DNA from: Modestobacter marinus
GTDB lineage: Bacteria; Actinomycetota; Actinomycetes; Mycobacteriales; Geodermatophilaceae
Length of the DNA stretch: 64,000 bases
Reading direction: 5' to 3'
Assembly (NCBI RefSeq): GCF_011758655.1
Contig: NZ_JAAMPA010000003.1
Span: forward strand, 1-64,000
The translations under genes were made by a program, and so were the position numbers. The notes beneath the pieces were generated by a model, which was not told where the DNA came from, searched no databases, and saw nothing but the letters and a program-made list of their open reading frames with translations. The first letter of the stretch is position 1, and each line of letters begins with the position of its first letter. Of this stretch, positions 1-9,364 are shown one piece after another.

Positions 1-74
1 CGGTCGCCCTCATCGGGGTGATCATCGCCCTCCGTGGCCGCATCGAGGCGATGTTCAACGCGGTCGTCTTCTGA
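1..74 (+). CDS. Flp-type pilin, C-terminal end (5' truncated by window)
   Basis: The window opens inside a reading frame whose last 23 residues are visible: a hydrophobic stretch (VALIGVIIAL), then RGRIEAMFNAVVF and a TGA stop at 72-74. A short hydrophobic helix with a Phe-rich tail is typical of Flp/Fap pilins, the main subunit of Tad pili, which are cut by a prepilin peptidase and assembled in the membrane. The tad genes start 95 bases downstream in the same direction, which supports the call. The cleavage motif lies outside the window. Confidence 0.6.
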   Translation, partial: VALIGVIIALRGRIEAMFNAVVF

Positions 75-168
75 CCTCGTCGATCCACTCCTCGCGGGGA
101 CCGGCGGCGCGGTCGGCTGACCGCGCCGCTGTCCCGGCCCCACCCCTTCTCCCGACAGGAGCACGACC

Positions 169-591
169 GTGTCCGGTACGACCGCGTGGCGACGCCACCG
201 CGCCGGCCAGCGCCTGCTGGCCGAACGCGGCGCGGCGATCGTCGAGTTCGCGCTCGTCCTGCCGGTGCTGCTGGTCCTGCTGCTCGGCATCGTCGAGTAC
301 AGCCTGGCGTTCAACGCGCAGGCGACCCTGTCGGCGGCGGCCCGGGAGGGTGCCCGCACGATGGCGCTGGCCAACAACGTCGGCCAGGCCCGCACCGCGG
401 CACAGAACGCGGCGGCCGAGCTGGGCGTCCCCGCCTCGGCCATCACCGTCAGCCCGAGCAGCTGCACCGGTGCCTCGGCGACCACGGCCGTGACCGTCAC
501 CATCCGGCACCGGCAGGTGTTCGTCTCCGGCTTCCTCGGGGACACCGGGATCGACCTGACCGGACGGGCGGCCATGCGATGCGGCGGCTGA
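169..591 (+). CDS. tadE: TadE-like minor pseudopilin
   Basis: This 140-residue protein starts with GTG. Residues 18-27 read AERGAAIVEF: a Gly (21) with a Glu five residues after it, followed by a hydrophobic helix at about 28-48, which is the TadE pseudopilin pattern. In the family a prepilin peptidase cuts after the Gly and the protein primes or caps the Tad pilus. The C-terminal part is a small extracellular domain with one Cys pair (Cys98, Cys137). Its 3' end overlaps the next gene by 13 bases, so the two are probably translated together. Confidence 0.85.
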   Translation: MSGTTAWRRHRAGQRLLAERGAAIVEFALVLPVLLVLLLGIVEYSLAFNAQATLSAAAREGARTMALANNVGQARTAAQNAAAELGVPASAITVSPSSCTGASATTAVTVTIRHRQVFVSGFLGDTGIDLTGRAAMRCGG

Positions 592-1541
592 CCCGGCGGC
601 GCGGTGCCGCCCGGCTGGCCGACGAGCGCGGGGCCGTCGCCGTCCTGGTGGCGCTGCTCATCGTGCCGGTGCTGGGCCTCGGCGCCATCGCGGTGGACGT
701 CGCCGCGCTCTACTCCGACCGCGCCCAGCTGCGCAACGCCGCCGACGCCGCCGCGATCGCGGTCGCCCTGGACTGCGCCCGTGGGAACTGCGGCAACACC
801 GTCGCCACGGCGACGGCGGCGCTGACCGCGAACGCCGGCTCCGCCGACGCCGCCGACGCCACGCTCGGCACCCCGACGGTGAGCGCACCGTCGATCACCA
901 GCTCCGGCGGCTCGGTCACCGTGACCGTGCGCGCCGACCAGGCCCACTGGTTCGCCCCCGTGCTGGGCCAGGAGTCCACCCGGGTGACCGCCTCGGCCAC
1001 CGCCGGCTGGGCGACGACCACCCGGGGCCGGGCCAACTTCCCGCTGGCCATCTCCTGGTGCGAGTACCAGGCGCAGATCGACCTGTACCCGCTGACGAAC
1101 AAGACCGCGCACCGGGTCAACGGCCGGACCCTCGACTCGTCGTGCACCGGCCCGAACGGCGGCACGGTCCGGGGCGGCTACGCGCTGACCACCCCGGACA
1201 GCTCGAGCGTCTGCCGGACGACGTCCACCCTCGGCGCCACCATCGCGGCCTACCCGCAGATGTACAGCAGCGGGATGCCCTCCCAGTGCACCAACGCCTA
1301 CCTGGCCAGCCTGATCGGCAGCGACATCCTCTTCCCGGTCTGGGACTCGATCAGCGCCAGCGGTGCCATCCACGTGCACAGCTACGCGGCGTTCCACATC
1401 ACCGGATACGACGTCTACAACTACGCCGACCCGGCCCTGTACGGCTGGTTCACCTACGCGGCGCAGCAGTCCGACGCCACCACCGACCCCACCACGACAG
1501 CGCCCGACCTGGGCGCCCGCTCCGTCTACCTGCAGGGATGA
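579..1541 (+). CDS. tadG: TadG-like pilus assembly protein (Tad_N domain)
   Basis: This is a 320-residue protein. The ATG at 579 was chosen because it gives the canonical N-terminus: basic residues, then DERGAVAVLVALLIVP, one membrane helix (about 20-42) and the AADAAAIAVALDC segment typical of Tad_N/TadE-G proteins. The rest is a predicted extracytoplasmic region rich in Ser, Thr and aromatic residues, with several cysteines that could form disulfides. Proteins of this type anchor or regulate the Tad pilus from outside the membrane. The start lies inside tadE and the stop overlaps the next ATG, indicating a translationally coupled operon. There is no von Willebrand domain, unlike the longer proteobacterial TadG. 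Confidence 0.8.
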   Translation: MRRLTRRRGAARLADERGAVAVLVALLIVPVLGLGAIAVDVAALYSDRAQLRNAADAAAIAVALDCARGNCGNTVATATAALTANAGSADAADATLGTPTVSAPSITSSGGSVTVTVRADQAHWFAPVLGQESTRVTASATAGWATTTRGRANFPLAISWCEYQAQIDLYPLTNKTAHRVNGRTLDSSCTGPNGGTVRGGYALTTPDSSSVCRTTSTLGATIAAYPQMYSSGMPSQCTNAYLASLIGSDILFPVWDSISASGAIHVHSYAAFHITGYDVYNYADPALYGWFTYAAQQSDATTDPTTTAPDLGARSVYLQG

Positions 1542-2296
1542 CCACCATGCGTCGCGTGCTCGCCGCCCTCACGGCCCTCGCCCTGGCCGCCTTCGGCGCC
1601 TTCGTCCTCGTCAGCTACGTCCGCAACGCCGACGCCCGCGCCGCGGCCGGTGCCCAGCTGGTGCCGGTGCTCGTCGTGGACGCCGACGTGCCGGCCGGCA
1701 CCCCGGTGGCCGACCTCACCGACCAGGTCTCCACCGCCCAGGTGCCGGCGCGGCTGAAGGCCACCGGGTCGCTGGACGACCTGGCCGCGGTCGCGGGCCT
1801 GACCACCACGGTCGACCTGCTCGCCGGGGAGCAGGTCATGGCCGCCCGGTTCGCCGACCCGGCGGTGATCGCCGCCGCCCAGGGGATCGTCGACCTCGAC
1901 GAGGGCACCCAGGAGGTCAGCCTCACGCTGGAGCTCCAGCGGGCCGTGGGCGCCGTCCTGGCGCCCGGGGACCGGGTGGGCGTCTTCGTCAGCCGGCCCG
2001 GCGTCGACCCGGCGACCAGCACCCCGACCGCCGTGACCGACCTGGCCGTGGGCGACGTGCTGGTGACCCGGGTCGGCGGTGGGCCGACGGGGCCCGACGC
2101 CGGCGCCGTCACCGGCGCGCTGCAGACGGTCACCGTCACCCTCGGCCTCACCGAGGCCGATGCGCGGGCGGTCATCGCCGGCATGGAGCAGGAGAGCGTG
2201 TGGCTGTCGCTCCAGTCCGCGGCCGGTTCTGCCGAAGGAGTGGTCACGAGCACCACCACCACGAACACCATCACGGACGCGGGAGCAGACGAGTGA
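1538..2296 (+). CDS. cpaB: CpaB/RcpC-like Tad pilus protein with SAF domain
   Basis: This is a 252-residue protein with an N-terminal membrane anchor (about residues 5-27). A SAF-like segment follows (VPVLVVDADVPAGTPVADL, about 41-60), the domain that carries CpaB/RcpC homology, and then a beta-rich RcpC region (ALQRAVG-type strand, LAPGDRVGVFV). The ATG at 1538 overlaps the tadG stop (ATGA); an ATG at 1547 is an alternative. In Gram-negative bacteria CpaB works with the outer-membrane secretin. In actinobacteria, with no secretin here, the role is probably periplasmic or cell-wall guidance of the fibre, which is inference. The C-terminus is a Thr-rich tail. Confidence 0.8.
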   Translation: MTTMRRVLAALTALALAAFGAFVLVSYVRNADARAAAGAQLVPVLVVDADVPAGTPVADLTDQVSTAQVPARLKATGSLDDLAAVAGLTTTVDLLAGEQVMAARFADPAVIAAAQGIVDLDEGTQEVSLTLELQRAVGAVLAPGDRVGVFVSRPGVDPATSTPTAVTDLAVGDVLVTRVGGGPTGPDAGAVTGALQTVTVTLGLTEADARAVIAGMEQESVWLSLQSAAGSAEGVVTSTTTTNTITDAGADE

Positions 2297-3474
2297 GCAG
2301 GGTCCTGACCATCGGCGTCGACGACGACCTGGCTGCGGCGTTCCGCGCCAACGGCGGCGCCGTCCTCGCCCTCGGCCCCGCGGCGGCCACCGACGGCACG
2401 GCGCTCGGCCTCCTCGGCGACGCCGACGCCCCCGCCCTGCTGGCGCTCGGCGCGGAGGTCCCGCTGCCGGCCGCCCTGGCGCTGGCCGGGCAGGCCGAGG
2501 TCGTCTCCTCCGGCACGAGCGTGGTGCTGGTCGCCTTCGCCGACCCCGACCTGTGGAAGGAGGCGATGCGGGCAGGGGTGCGGGACGTGCTCTCCCCGCA
2601 CGCCGACGCCACCGAGATCCAGGCCGTGCTGGCCCGGGCCACCGGCCTGGCCGAGGCCCGCCGGTCCGCGCCGGCCCCGGTCGGCACCCCGCCGGCGCCG
2701 AGCCGCCGGGTGGTCGTCGTCGCCTCGCCGAAGGGCGGGGTCGGCAAGACGACCGTGGCCACCAACCTCGCCGTCGGGCTGGCCGCGGCCGAGCCCGGCT
2801 CCACCGTCCTCGTCGACCTCGACGTGCAGTTCGGCGACGTCGCCGGTGCGCTGGCGCTGGTGCCGCAGTACACGCTGCCGGACGCCGTGCTGGGGGCGGC
2901 GAGCAACGACCCGCTCGTGCTCAAGACCTACCTCGGCCGGCACCGCTCCGGTTCCTACGTGGTGGCCGGCAGCGACTCGCCGGTCGCCGGGGACGGGGTC
3001 AGCCCCGCCGACGTCGGCCGGCTGCTGGACATGCTCGGCCGGGAGTTCCGGTACGTCGTCGTCGACACCGCGCCCGGCCTGACCGACCACACGCTGACCG
3101 CCCTCGAGCGGGCCACCGACCTGGTGCTGATCGGCAGCATGGACGTGCCCGGCGTGCGCGGCCTGCGAAAGGAGCTCGACGTGCTCGGCCAGCTCGGGCT
3201 GGTGCCCGCCCGCCGGCACCTCGTGCTCAACGGCACCGACTCCTCCGGTGGCCTGGAGATGGAGGACGTCGAGCGGACCGTCGGCGGGCCGCTGGACCTG
3301 GTGCTGCCGCGGCACAAGGCCGTCCCGCTGTCGACGAACACCGGCGTCCCGCTGCTCGAGGCGGGCGGCAAGGACCCGGTCACCCGGGGCCTGCGGACCC
3401 TCGTCGACCGCATCGCACCGCCGGCCGCCCCGGTGCGCGGCCGGCGGGCACGCCGCCGGGCCGGTGCCCGGTGA
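2293..3474 (+). CDS. cpaE: TadZ/CpaE-like ParA/MinD-family ATPase
   Basis: This 393-residue protein starts with GTG (overlap GTGA with the cpaB stop). An N-terminal receiver-like domain (about 1-120, without a clear phospho-Asp motif) is followed by a MinD/ParA-type ATPase. The deviant Walker A KGGVGKTT lies at 147-154, and the Walker B-like LVDLDVQFGD and the VVDTAPG motif follow. TadZ/CpaE proteins place the pilus machine in the cell and help recruit the TadA ATPase. Its position between cpaB and tadA is the usual Tad order. Confidence 0.87.
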   Translation: MSRVLTIGVDDDLAAAFRANGGAVLALGPAAATDGTALGLLGDADAPALLALGAEVPLPAALALAGQAEVVSSGTSVVLVAFADPDLWKEAMRAGVRDVLSPHADATEIQAVLARATGLAEARRSAPAPVGTPPAPSRRVVVVASPKGGVGKTTVATNLAVGLAAAEPGSTVLVDLDVQFGDVAGALALVPQYTLPDAVLGAASNDPLVLKTYLGRHRSGSYVVAGSDSPVAGDGVSPADVGRLLDMLGREFRYVVVDTAPGLTDHTLTALERATDLVLIGSMDVPGVRGLRKELDVLGQLGLVPARRHLVLNGTDSSGGLEMEDVERTVGGPLDLVLPRHKAVPLSTNTGVPLLEAGGKDPVTRGLRTLVDRIAPPAAPVRGRRARRRAGAR

Positions 3475-4949
3475 GCCTCACCGAGCGGATGGCGCTGGTC
3501 CGCGGCGAGCAGCCCGGCCCGGCCACCGACGGCGACGTCCGGGTGCTGCCCGCACAGGACCGGCCGGCGCCCCCGCCGGCCGGCCTGGCCGCGCGGGTGT
3601 CCCGGGCGGCCGCCGCCGGCCCGGCCGCGGCCGGGCCGGCGCGCCCCGGGGGCGTCGACACCCTCACCCAGCTCAAGGACCGGGCCAGCCGCGCCCTGTT
3701 CGAGCGGCTGGGCAGCAAGCTCGCCGACGCCGACATCGCCGACGAGCAGCTGCACGCCATGGTGCGGGCGGACCTCCGCCGGGTCATCGCCTTCGAGCAG
3801 ACCCCCTTGTCGGACGAGGACCGGCAGCGGCTGATCCGCGAGCTGACCGACGAGGTGCTCGGGTACGGGCCGCTGCAGCCGCTGCTCGACGACCCGTCGG
3901 TCACCGAGGTCATGGTCAACGGCCCCGAGACGGTCTACGTCGAGCAGGGCGGGCGGATCCTGCGCACGACGGCCCGGTTCGCCTCCGAGGAGCACCTGCG
4001 CCGGGTCATCGAGCGGATCGTGTCGCGCGTCGGCCGACGGATCGACGAGTCCTCACCGCTGGTGGACGCCCGGCTGCCCGACGGCTCCCGCGTCAACGCG
4101 ATCATCCCGCCGCTGGCCTTCAGCGGCTCCTCGCTGACCATCCGCAAGTTCGCCCGTCAGCCGCTGCAGATCGCCGACCTCATCGGGTACGGCACGCTGA
4201 CCGCCGAGCTGGCCGAGCTGCTGCGCGGCTGCGTCCAGGCCCGGCTCAACGTCATCGTCTCCGGCGGCACGGGCACCGGGAAGACGACGCTGCTCAACGT
4301 GCTCTCCTCCTTCATCCCGGAGACCGAGCGGATCATCACCATCGAGGACGCCGTGGAGCTGCAGCTGCAGCAGGAGCACGTGGTCCGCCTGGAGTCCCGC
4401 CCGGTGAACATCGAGGGCAAGGGCGCGATCAGCATCCGCGACCTGGTGCGCAACTCGCTGCGGATGCGGCCGGACCGGATCGTCGTCGGTGAGGTCCGCG
4501 GCGGGGAGAGCCTGGACATGCTGCAGGCGATGAACACCGGCCACGACGGCTCGCTGTCCACGGTGCACGCCAACTCCCCGCGCGACGCCGTCGCCCGGCT
4601 GGAGACGCTGGTGCTGATGGCCGGCATGGACCTGCCGCTGCGCGCCGTGCGCGAGCAGGTGGCCTCCGCCGTCGACCTCATCGTCCAGGTGTCCCGGCTG
4701 CGCGACGGCTCCCGCCGGGTCACCCGGGTCACCGAGGTGCTGGGCATGGAGGGGGACACGGTCACCCTGCAGGACGTCTTCGTCTTCGACCAGGCCGCCG
4801 GCCTCGGCGCCGACGGCCGGGTTAGCGGTCAGGCCGTGCCGACGGGCGTGCGCCCGCACTTCCTGGACCGGCTGGCCGACCAGGGCATCTCCCTCCCGCC
4901 CGGCGTGCTCGGGCCGGACCGGTCCGGCCGGACGGGCGGGCGGCACTGA
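3471..4949 (+). CDS. tadA: TadA/CpaF secretion ATPase
   Basis: This is a 492-residue hexameric ATPase of the type II/IV secretion family that powers Tad pilus assembly. The C-terminal core shows Walker A GGTGTGKTTLLN (about 265-276), the DGSRV/NAIIPPLAFSG segment before it, the Walker B/Asp-box region RPDRIVVGEVRGGE (Glu341) and the His-box STVHANS. A basic, Pro/Ala-rich N-terminal extension of about 60 residues precedes the family domain. The GTG at 3471 overlaps the previous stop by four bases, and the stop touches the tadB ATG. All key ATPase residues appear intact. Confidence 0.93.
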   Translation: MSLTERMALVRGEQPGPATDGDVRVLPAQDRPAPPPAGLAARVSRAAAAGPAAAGPARPGGVDTLTQLKDRASRALFERLGSKLADADIADEQLHAMVRADLRRVIAFEQTPLSDEDRQRLIRELTDEVLGYGPLQPLLDDPSVTEVMVNGPETVYVEQGGRILRTTARFASEEHLRRVIERIVSRVGRRIDESSPLVDARLPDGSRVNAIIPPLAFSGSSLTIRKFARQPLQIADLIGYGTLTAELAELLRGCVQARLNVIVSGGTGTGKTTLLNVLSSFIPETERIITIEDAVELQLQQEHVVRLESRPVNIEGKGAISIRDLVRNSLRMRPDRIVVGEVRGGESLDMLQAMNTGHDGSLSTVHANSPRDAVARLETLVLMAGMDLPLRAVREQVASAVDLIVQVSRLRDGSRRVTRVTEVLGMEGDTVTLQDVFVFDQAAGLGADGRVSGQAVPTGVRPHFLDRLADQGISLPPGVLGPDRSGRTGGRH

Positions 4950-5887
4950 TGGACGCACTCACCTGGGCCGGCGTGGCCGCCGGGGTGCTCGCGGTCGGCG
5001 TGGTGCTCGGCCTGCTGCTCGTGCCCAGCCGACCGCGGGTGGAGAGCACCCGGCTGGACCCCACCGCACCTCCGGTGCCGCGGGGCGGGGCAGCGGTCGT
5101 CGCGGGCGGTGTCCGGGTCGGTGACCGGTTGCTGGTCCGGCTGGGACGGCGGGACGCCCTCGCGGCCGCCCTGGAGCGGGCCGGTGTGCAGCGCCCCCCG
5201 GGGCAGGTGCTCCTGCTCCTGCTGGGCGGGGTCGTGGCCGGGGACGTGCTGGGTGGCCTGGTGTGGGGCCTCGTCGGCGGGCTCCTGCTGACGCCGCTGG
5301 TGCCTCTCGGGGTGGTCGCGGTGCTGCGGGTGCGTGCCCGGCGCCGCCAGGTGCGCTTCGCCGACCAGCTCGACGACACGCTGCGGCTGATGAGCAGCAG
5401 CCTGCGCGCCGGGCACAGCGTCCTCCGCTCCCTGGAGGTCCTGTCCCACGAGACCGCGCACCCCACGGCGGAGGAGTTCGCCCGCGTGCTCAACGAGGTG
5501 CGGGTGGGTCGTGACCTGGTCTCGGCGCTGGCCGAGGTGGCCGAGCGCACCGGCAGTGCCGACTTCGGCTGGGTCGCCCAGGCGGTGGCCATCCACCGCG
5601 AGGTGGGCGGCAACCTGGCCGAGGTGCTCGACCGGGTCGGCACGACGATCCGCGACCGCACCCAGCTGCGCCGCCAGGCCCGCGCGCTCTCCGCGGAGGG
5701 CCGGGCCTCGGCCACCGTCCTGCTGGCGCTGCCGGTCGTCCTCGGCGGCGGCATGGCCCTGGTCTCACCGGCCTACATGGGCCGGCTGACCGCGAGCCCC
5801 ACCGGCCTGCTGCTGCTGGGCGTGGCCGGGTCGCTGCTGGTCGTCGGCGCCGTGTGGGTGCGCCGGGTCGTCACGGTGCGGTTCTGA
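4949..5887 (+). CDS. tadB: TadB inner-membrane platform protein (T2SSF family)
   Basis: This is a 312-residue membrane protein. Hydrophobic helices lie near residues 4-25 and 85-125 and a pair near the C-terminus (about 250-305). They flank a cytosolic T2SSF domain with RFADQLDDTLRLMSSSLRAG and the ALAEVAERTG / EVGGNLAEVLDRVG repeats seen in GspF-like proteins. TadB forms the platform for the TadA motor together with TadC. The ATG shares one base with the tadA stop, and the stop shares one base with the tadC start. Confidence 0.9.
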   Translation: MDALTWAGVAAGVLAVGVVLGLLLVPSRPRVESTRLDPTAPPVPRGGAAVVAGGVRVGDRLLVRLGRRDALAAALERAGVQRPPGQVLLLLLGGVVAGDVLGGLVWGLVGGLLLTPLVPLGVVAVLRVRARRRQVRFADQLDDTLRLMSSSLRAGHSVLRSLEVLSHETAHPTAEEFARVLNEVRVGRDLVSALAEVAERTGSADFGWVAQAVAIHREVGGNLAEVLDRVGTTIRDRTQLRRQARALSAEGRASATVLLALPVVLGGGMALVSPAYMGRLTASPTGLLLLGVAGSLLVVGAVWVRRVVTVRF

Positions 5888-6774
5888 TGCCGCTCCTCGT
5901 GTGGGCCGCCGTTGCCGCCCTCGTCCTCCCGCTCGCCGTCGGCACCCAGCTGGCCCTCACCCGGACCGGGCGCGCGGCCGCCGTCGTCCGGCAGAACCTG
6001 ACCCAGGGCCTCGTGGCACCCGACCCGGCAGCGGGCACGCTGGAGGCCCGCCGGACCGGGGCGGGCTCGGCGCTGCGCACCCTGACCGCGGAGTCCTCGG
6101 CCCGCCGGGTCCGGCAGCTGCTCGACGTGGCCGGCCGGCCGGCCGGCTACACCATGACCCGGGTGCTCTGGGCGAAGCTGTGGCTCCCTGCCGCCGTGGT
6201 GCTGGCCGGCGGGCCCTGGCTGGCCGAGGCGCCGAGCACCCTCGGGGTGCTCGCGCTGCTGGCCGCCGTGGTCGTCGTCCACCACCTGCCCGAGGTGGCC
6301 CTGTGGGGCCGCGGTCAGGAACGGCAGCAGGTGATCGGGCGCGAGCTGCCCGACGTCCTGGACCAGATGATGATCGCCGTGGAGGCCGGGCTCGGCTTCG
6401 ACGCGGCCTTCGCCCGTGCGGCGGCCACCGGCCGCGGCGTGCTCGCCGAGGAGCTGGTGCGCACCCAGCACGACCTCACCGCCGGGCGGCCGCGGCGCGC
6501 GGCGTACGACGCGCTGGCCGCGCGCACCCGGGTGCCGGACCTCAGGCGCTTCGTCGGAGCCGTCAACCAGGCGGAGACCTACGGCGTCCCGGTGGCCGAC
6601 GTGCTCCGCGTCCAGGCCGACGAGATGCGCGTCAAGCGCCGGCTGCGGGCCGAGGAGCAGGCGATGAAGGTGCCGGTGAAGGTCACCTTCCCGCTGCTGG
6701 TCTGCATCCTGCCCGCGCTGCTCATCGTCCTGCTGGGCCCCGCGGCCCTCGGCCTCCTCGACTCCCTCGGCTGA
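5887..6774 (+). CDS. tadC: TadC inner-membrane platform protein (T2SSF family)
   Basis: This is a 295-residue paralogue of TadB. An N-terminal helix (about 2-22), two helices near 95-140 and C-terminal hydrophobic helices (about 255-292) surround the T2SSF core. The core contains ELPDVLDQMMIAVEAGLGFDAAF and a short amphipathic loop typical of the family. It ends the Tad operon in this window; the next gene is on the other strand 21 bases away. No prepilin peptidase is present here, so it must be upstream of the window or elsewhere. No obvious terminator was seen in the short gap. Confidence 0.9.
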   Translation: MPLLVWAAVAALVLPLAVGTQLALTRTGRAAAVVRQNLTQGLVAPDPAAGTLEARRTGAGSALRTLTAESSARRVRQLLDVAGRPAGYTMTRVLWAKLWLPAAVVLAGGPWLAEAPSTLGVLALLAAVVVVHHLPEVALWGRGQERQQVIGRELPDVLDQMMIAVEAGLGFDAAFARAAATGRGVLAEELVRTQHDLTAGRPRRAAYDALAARTRVPDLRRFVGAVNQAETYGVPVADVLRVQADEMRVKRRLRAEEQAMKVPVKVTFPLLVCILPALLIVLLGPAALGLLDSLG

Positions 6775-6795
6775 GCGGCGCGGACGCCGGGGGGA

Positions 6796-8061
6796 TCAGG
6801 GCGCGTCGATCGGCAGGCCCACGTAGAGCATGCCGATCAGCGCACCGGCGGAGGAACGCACGCCGGCGTACGCGGTGAAGTAGGGCCTGCCCGCGACGGT
6901 GGCCGGGCCGGTGTAGACCCGGCCGTCGAGCACCGCGGCCAGCACCGGGTTCGGACTGCCGTCGGCGCCGGTGGGGGAGAGGGCGGTGCCGATGTTCCGC
7001 CGGCCCTGCGGGTTCACCACCGTGGTCGCCACCCGGACCATGGCGCCGGCGTCGTCCAGCCGCTGGAACAGCGTGCAGGTGCCACCGACCTGGGCCACCA
7101 CGTCGTCGACCAGCGGTGACGGGTGCCGCGGGTCGTCGTCCCACGCCAGCACCTGGCCGCCGAGCAGCAGCTCGGGCAGCCCGACGGTGCGGGTCGCCGA
7201 GGTCGCCTGGTCGGTCACCGTCACCGAACGGCGCCCGCTGCCCAGGTCGATCCCGCCGGCCTCGTCGAGCAGGTCCTCGGCCAGGGTCAGCGCGCGGCGC
7301 ACGTAGACCAGCCGCTGGCTGTCGGCCAGCTCGGCGACCGCCTGGGTGATCCGGACCGACCCGCTGGCCGCCCGGTCGACGTTGTCCACCACCCGGTCGG
7401 TGGCGGCGCGCTGCTGCGCGACAGCGGCGGCGATCGCGTCCTGCGCGTCGGCGATGGAGCTCAGCGTGCCGGTGATCCGGCCGATCGCGGTGACCGCCTG
7501 CCGGGTCTCGGACTGCACCGCCTCGATCTGCGCGCCGATGTCCTCGGCGGCCTGGGCGGTGCGGCTGGCCAGTTCCTTGACCTCGTCGGCCACCACGGCG
7601 AACCCCCGGCCCACGTCGCCGGCGCGTGCCGCCTCGACGTAGGCGTTCAAAGCCAGGAACCGGCTCTGCTGGCTGATCGCCGAGATCAACCGCACCATCT
7701 GGGTGATCGACTCGCTGGCCTCCTGCAGCGCGGCGATCCGCTCGTCGACCGCGCGGGCGTCCCGCACGGCCTCCTCCGCGACCGCCGAGGCCTGCGTCGC
7801 GCTCGAGGAGATGTCCGCGATCGCCGACCGCAGCTCGGTCAGCGACCCGGCGGCCTGCTGGGAGGTGTCGGACACCTCGCGGCTGGCCGAGGACAGGACG
7901 CCGGCCTGCTGGGCGGCGGCGGCCATGCTGTCGTCCTGCTCGGGCGCGCGCCGGGTGCGGGCGGGCACCGCCGGACGCAGGGCGACGACTGCCGGCCCGC
8001 CGGCCGGGGGCGCGACGTCGCCGGGCACCGGTGCCGAGCCCCGCGGGGACGGGAAGCGCAC
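6796..8061 (-). CDS. Soluble methyl-accepting chemotaxis protein with C-terminal Cache domain
   Basis: This 421-residue protein starts with GTG at 8061, supported by a GAGAGGAG ribosome site about eight bases upstream. The N-terminal half is a chemoreceptor signalling coiled coil whose hairpin tip (about 138-161, [29 protein letters not shown]) is close to the consensus. The C-terminal part (about 250-421) looks like a Cache_3/Cache_2-type ligand domain ([40 protein letters not shown]). No membrane helix is visible, so the order is inverted relative to classical receptors and the protein is predicted to be cytosolic. A possible promoter (TAGGCT, 8173-8178 minus) lies 112 bases upstream. No che genes are near it. 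Confidence 0.8.
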   Translation of the reverse strand: MRFPSPRGSAPVPGDVAPPAGGPAVVALRPAVPARTRRAPEQDDSMAAAAQQAGVLSSASREVSDTSQQAAGSLTELRSAIADISSSATQASAVAEEAVRDARAVDERIAALQEASESITQMVRLISAISQQSRFLALNAYVEAARAGDVGRGFAVVADEVKELASRTAQAAEDIGAQIEAVQSETRQAVTAIGRITGTLSSIADAQDAIAAAVAQQRAATDRVVDNVDRAASGSVRITQAVAELADSQRLVYVRRALTLAEDLLDEAGGIDLGSGRRSVTVTDQATSATRTVGLPELLLGGQVLAWDDDPRHPSPLVDDVVAQVGGTCTLFQRLDDAGAMVRVATTVVNPQGRRNIGTALSPTGADGSPNPVLAAVLDGRVYTGPATVAGRPYFTAYAGVRSSAGALIGMLYVGLPIDAP

Positions 8062-8294
8062 GAGCCGACTCCTCTCGGACGCGAGCCGGTGCCCGCCTCG
8101 CCGACGCGTCCGTGGACTGCGGGGCGCGAGCGCGGCGGGGCCGGACGTGGTCGCCGGCGGGCTCGCGCGGCCAGCCTAGGGGGCGGCGCGGTCAGGAACG
8201 TGCTGGTGAGAGCGGCGCGTCGGGACCGCACCGGACGGGAACGATTGCACGGCCGGGGCGGCCGCCGCACCCGCGCCGGGTCGGTGCAGCCGGG

Positions 8295-9257
8295 TCAGTG
8301 CAGTCGCGTCGTCAGCCGCACGGTCAGCCCGTCGCGCCCGTCGACGACGTCCACGTGGTCGCACAGCTGCCGGGCGAGCCAGAGCCCCATGCCGCCGTGG
8401 GAGAGGTCCTCGCCGTGGGCGGGGCCGTAGCCGGCGAACGGGTCGTCCATGCCGACCCCGCCGTCGCTGATCGTGCAGACCACCCGGTCTGCCGACGCCC
8501 ACAACCGCAGTCGGACCGGCGGCCCGCCGTGACGCACCGCGTTCGCGGCCATCTCGTCGATGGCCAGGTGCAGGTCCTCCATCGCGTCCCGGGGGCCGTC
8601 GAGCTGGGCGAGCTGCGCCCCGACCGCGTGCCGCAGCCCGGCGAAGTCCCGTGCGTCGTCGACCCGCAGCAGCGCCTCGGTCGCCTCGAGCGGTTCCTCC
8701 GGGACGGGCAGGGCGCGCAGGTAGTCGGCCGGCTCGGTGAAGCCCGGGTTGGGCCGGCGGCCCTCGGCGGTGACCAGGTGGGTGTGCGTGCGCAGCCCGC
8801 AGTCGATCAGCTCCTCGGGGAGCCGGCCGACGTCGTAGGCGCACAGCCCCCAGGTCGGGGAGGAGCGCATCGCCTCGTTGAGCACCGCCTCGTAACGCTG
8901 CCACTCCAGCCACTCGCGCGGCGTCGGGCCGAAGTCGGTCTCGCCGACCACCCGCAGTCGCCCGGGGCCGCCGCCGGTCTCCCGCTCGACGAGCCGGCGG
9001 TAGGCGGTGATCGCCGCCGGGGTGCGGGCCGCGTACACCTCGTGCCGGGGCAGCACGTGGACCCGGTCGTCGTCGCCCAGGGCGTCCCGCAGGACCGCGG
9101 CCGAGGAGTCACGGGTCGTGATGACGGCCGCGTCGCCGGCCTCCAGGCCGGCCCGCAGGAAGGGGACGGCGACGGCGGCGAGTTCTTCGGGGGAGCTGTG
9201 CAGGACCACGTCGTGCCGGAACGGGGCCGGACCCCGCGGGGCAGGTGGTGCGTGCAC
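8295..9257 (-). CDS. MEDS-domain protein with anti-sigma-type HATPase domain
   Basis: This 320-residue protein starts with GTG at 9257, with AAGGA eight bases upstream. Residues about 10-185 fit the MEDS sensory domain (HDVVLHSSPEELAAVAVPFL, GRLRVVGETDFG). The C-terminal part (about 205-315) is a GHKL ATPase of the RsbW/SpoIIAB type with AIDEMAANAVRHG (N box), DGGVGM (G1) and GGMGLWLARQL (G2). Such proteins act as serine kinases or anti-sigma factors in partner switching. It lies directly downstream of the SpoIIE-type phosphatase on the same strand, its likely functional opposite. No sigma factor or STAS antagonist is in the window. Confidence 0.82.
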   Translation of the reverse strand: MHAPPAPRGPAPFRHDVVLHSSPEELAAVAVPFLRAGLEAGDAAVITTRDSSAAVLRDALGDDDRVHVLPRHEVYAARTPAAITAYRRLVERETGGGPGRLRVVGETDFGPTPREWLEWQRYEAVLNEAMRSSPTWGLCAYDVGRLPEELIDCGLRTHTHLVTAEGRRPNPGFTEPADYLRALPVPEEPLEATEALLRVDDARDFAGLRHAVGAQLAQLDGPRDAMEDLHLAIDEMAANAVRHGGPPVRLRLWASADRVVCTISDGGVGMDDPFAGYGPAHGEDLSHGGMGLWLARQLCDHVDVVDGRDGLTVRLTTRLH

Positions 9258-9364
9258 GTGGTGGGTCCTTCCGTTCGTCAGGGGCGGCCGGAGCCGGGGG
9301 CGCTGGGGCCCACGGTAGGCCGATGTGGGTCCGCGGACCGCCTCGGCGTCCCCGGGGCCCGCGC

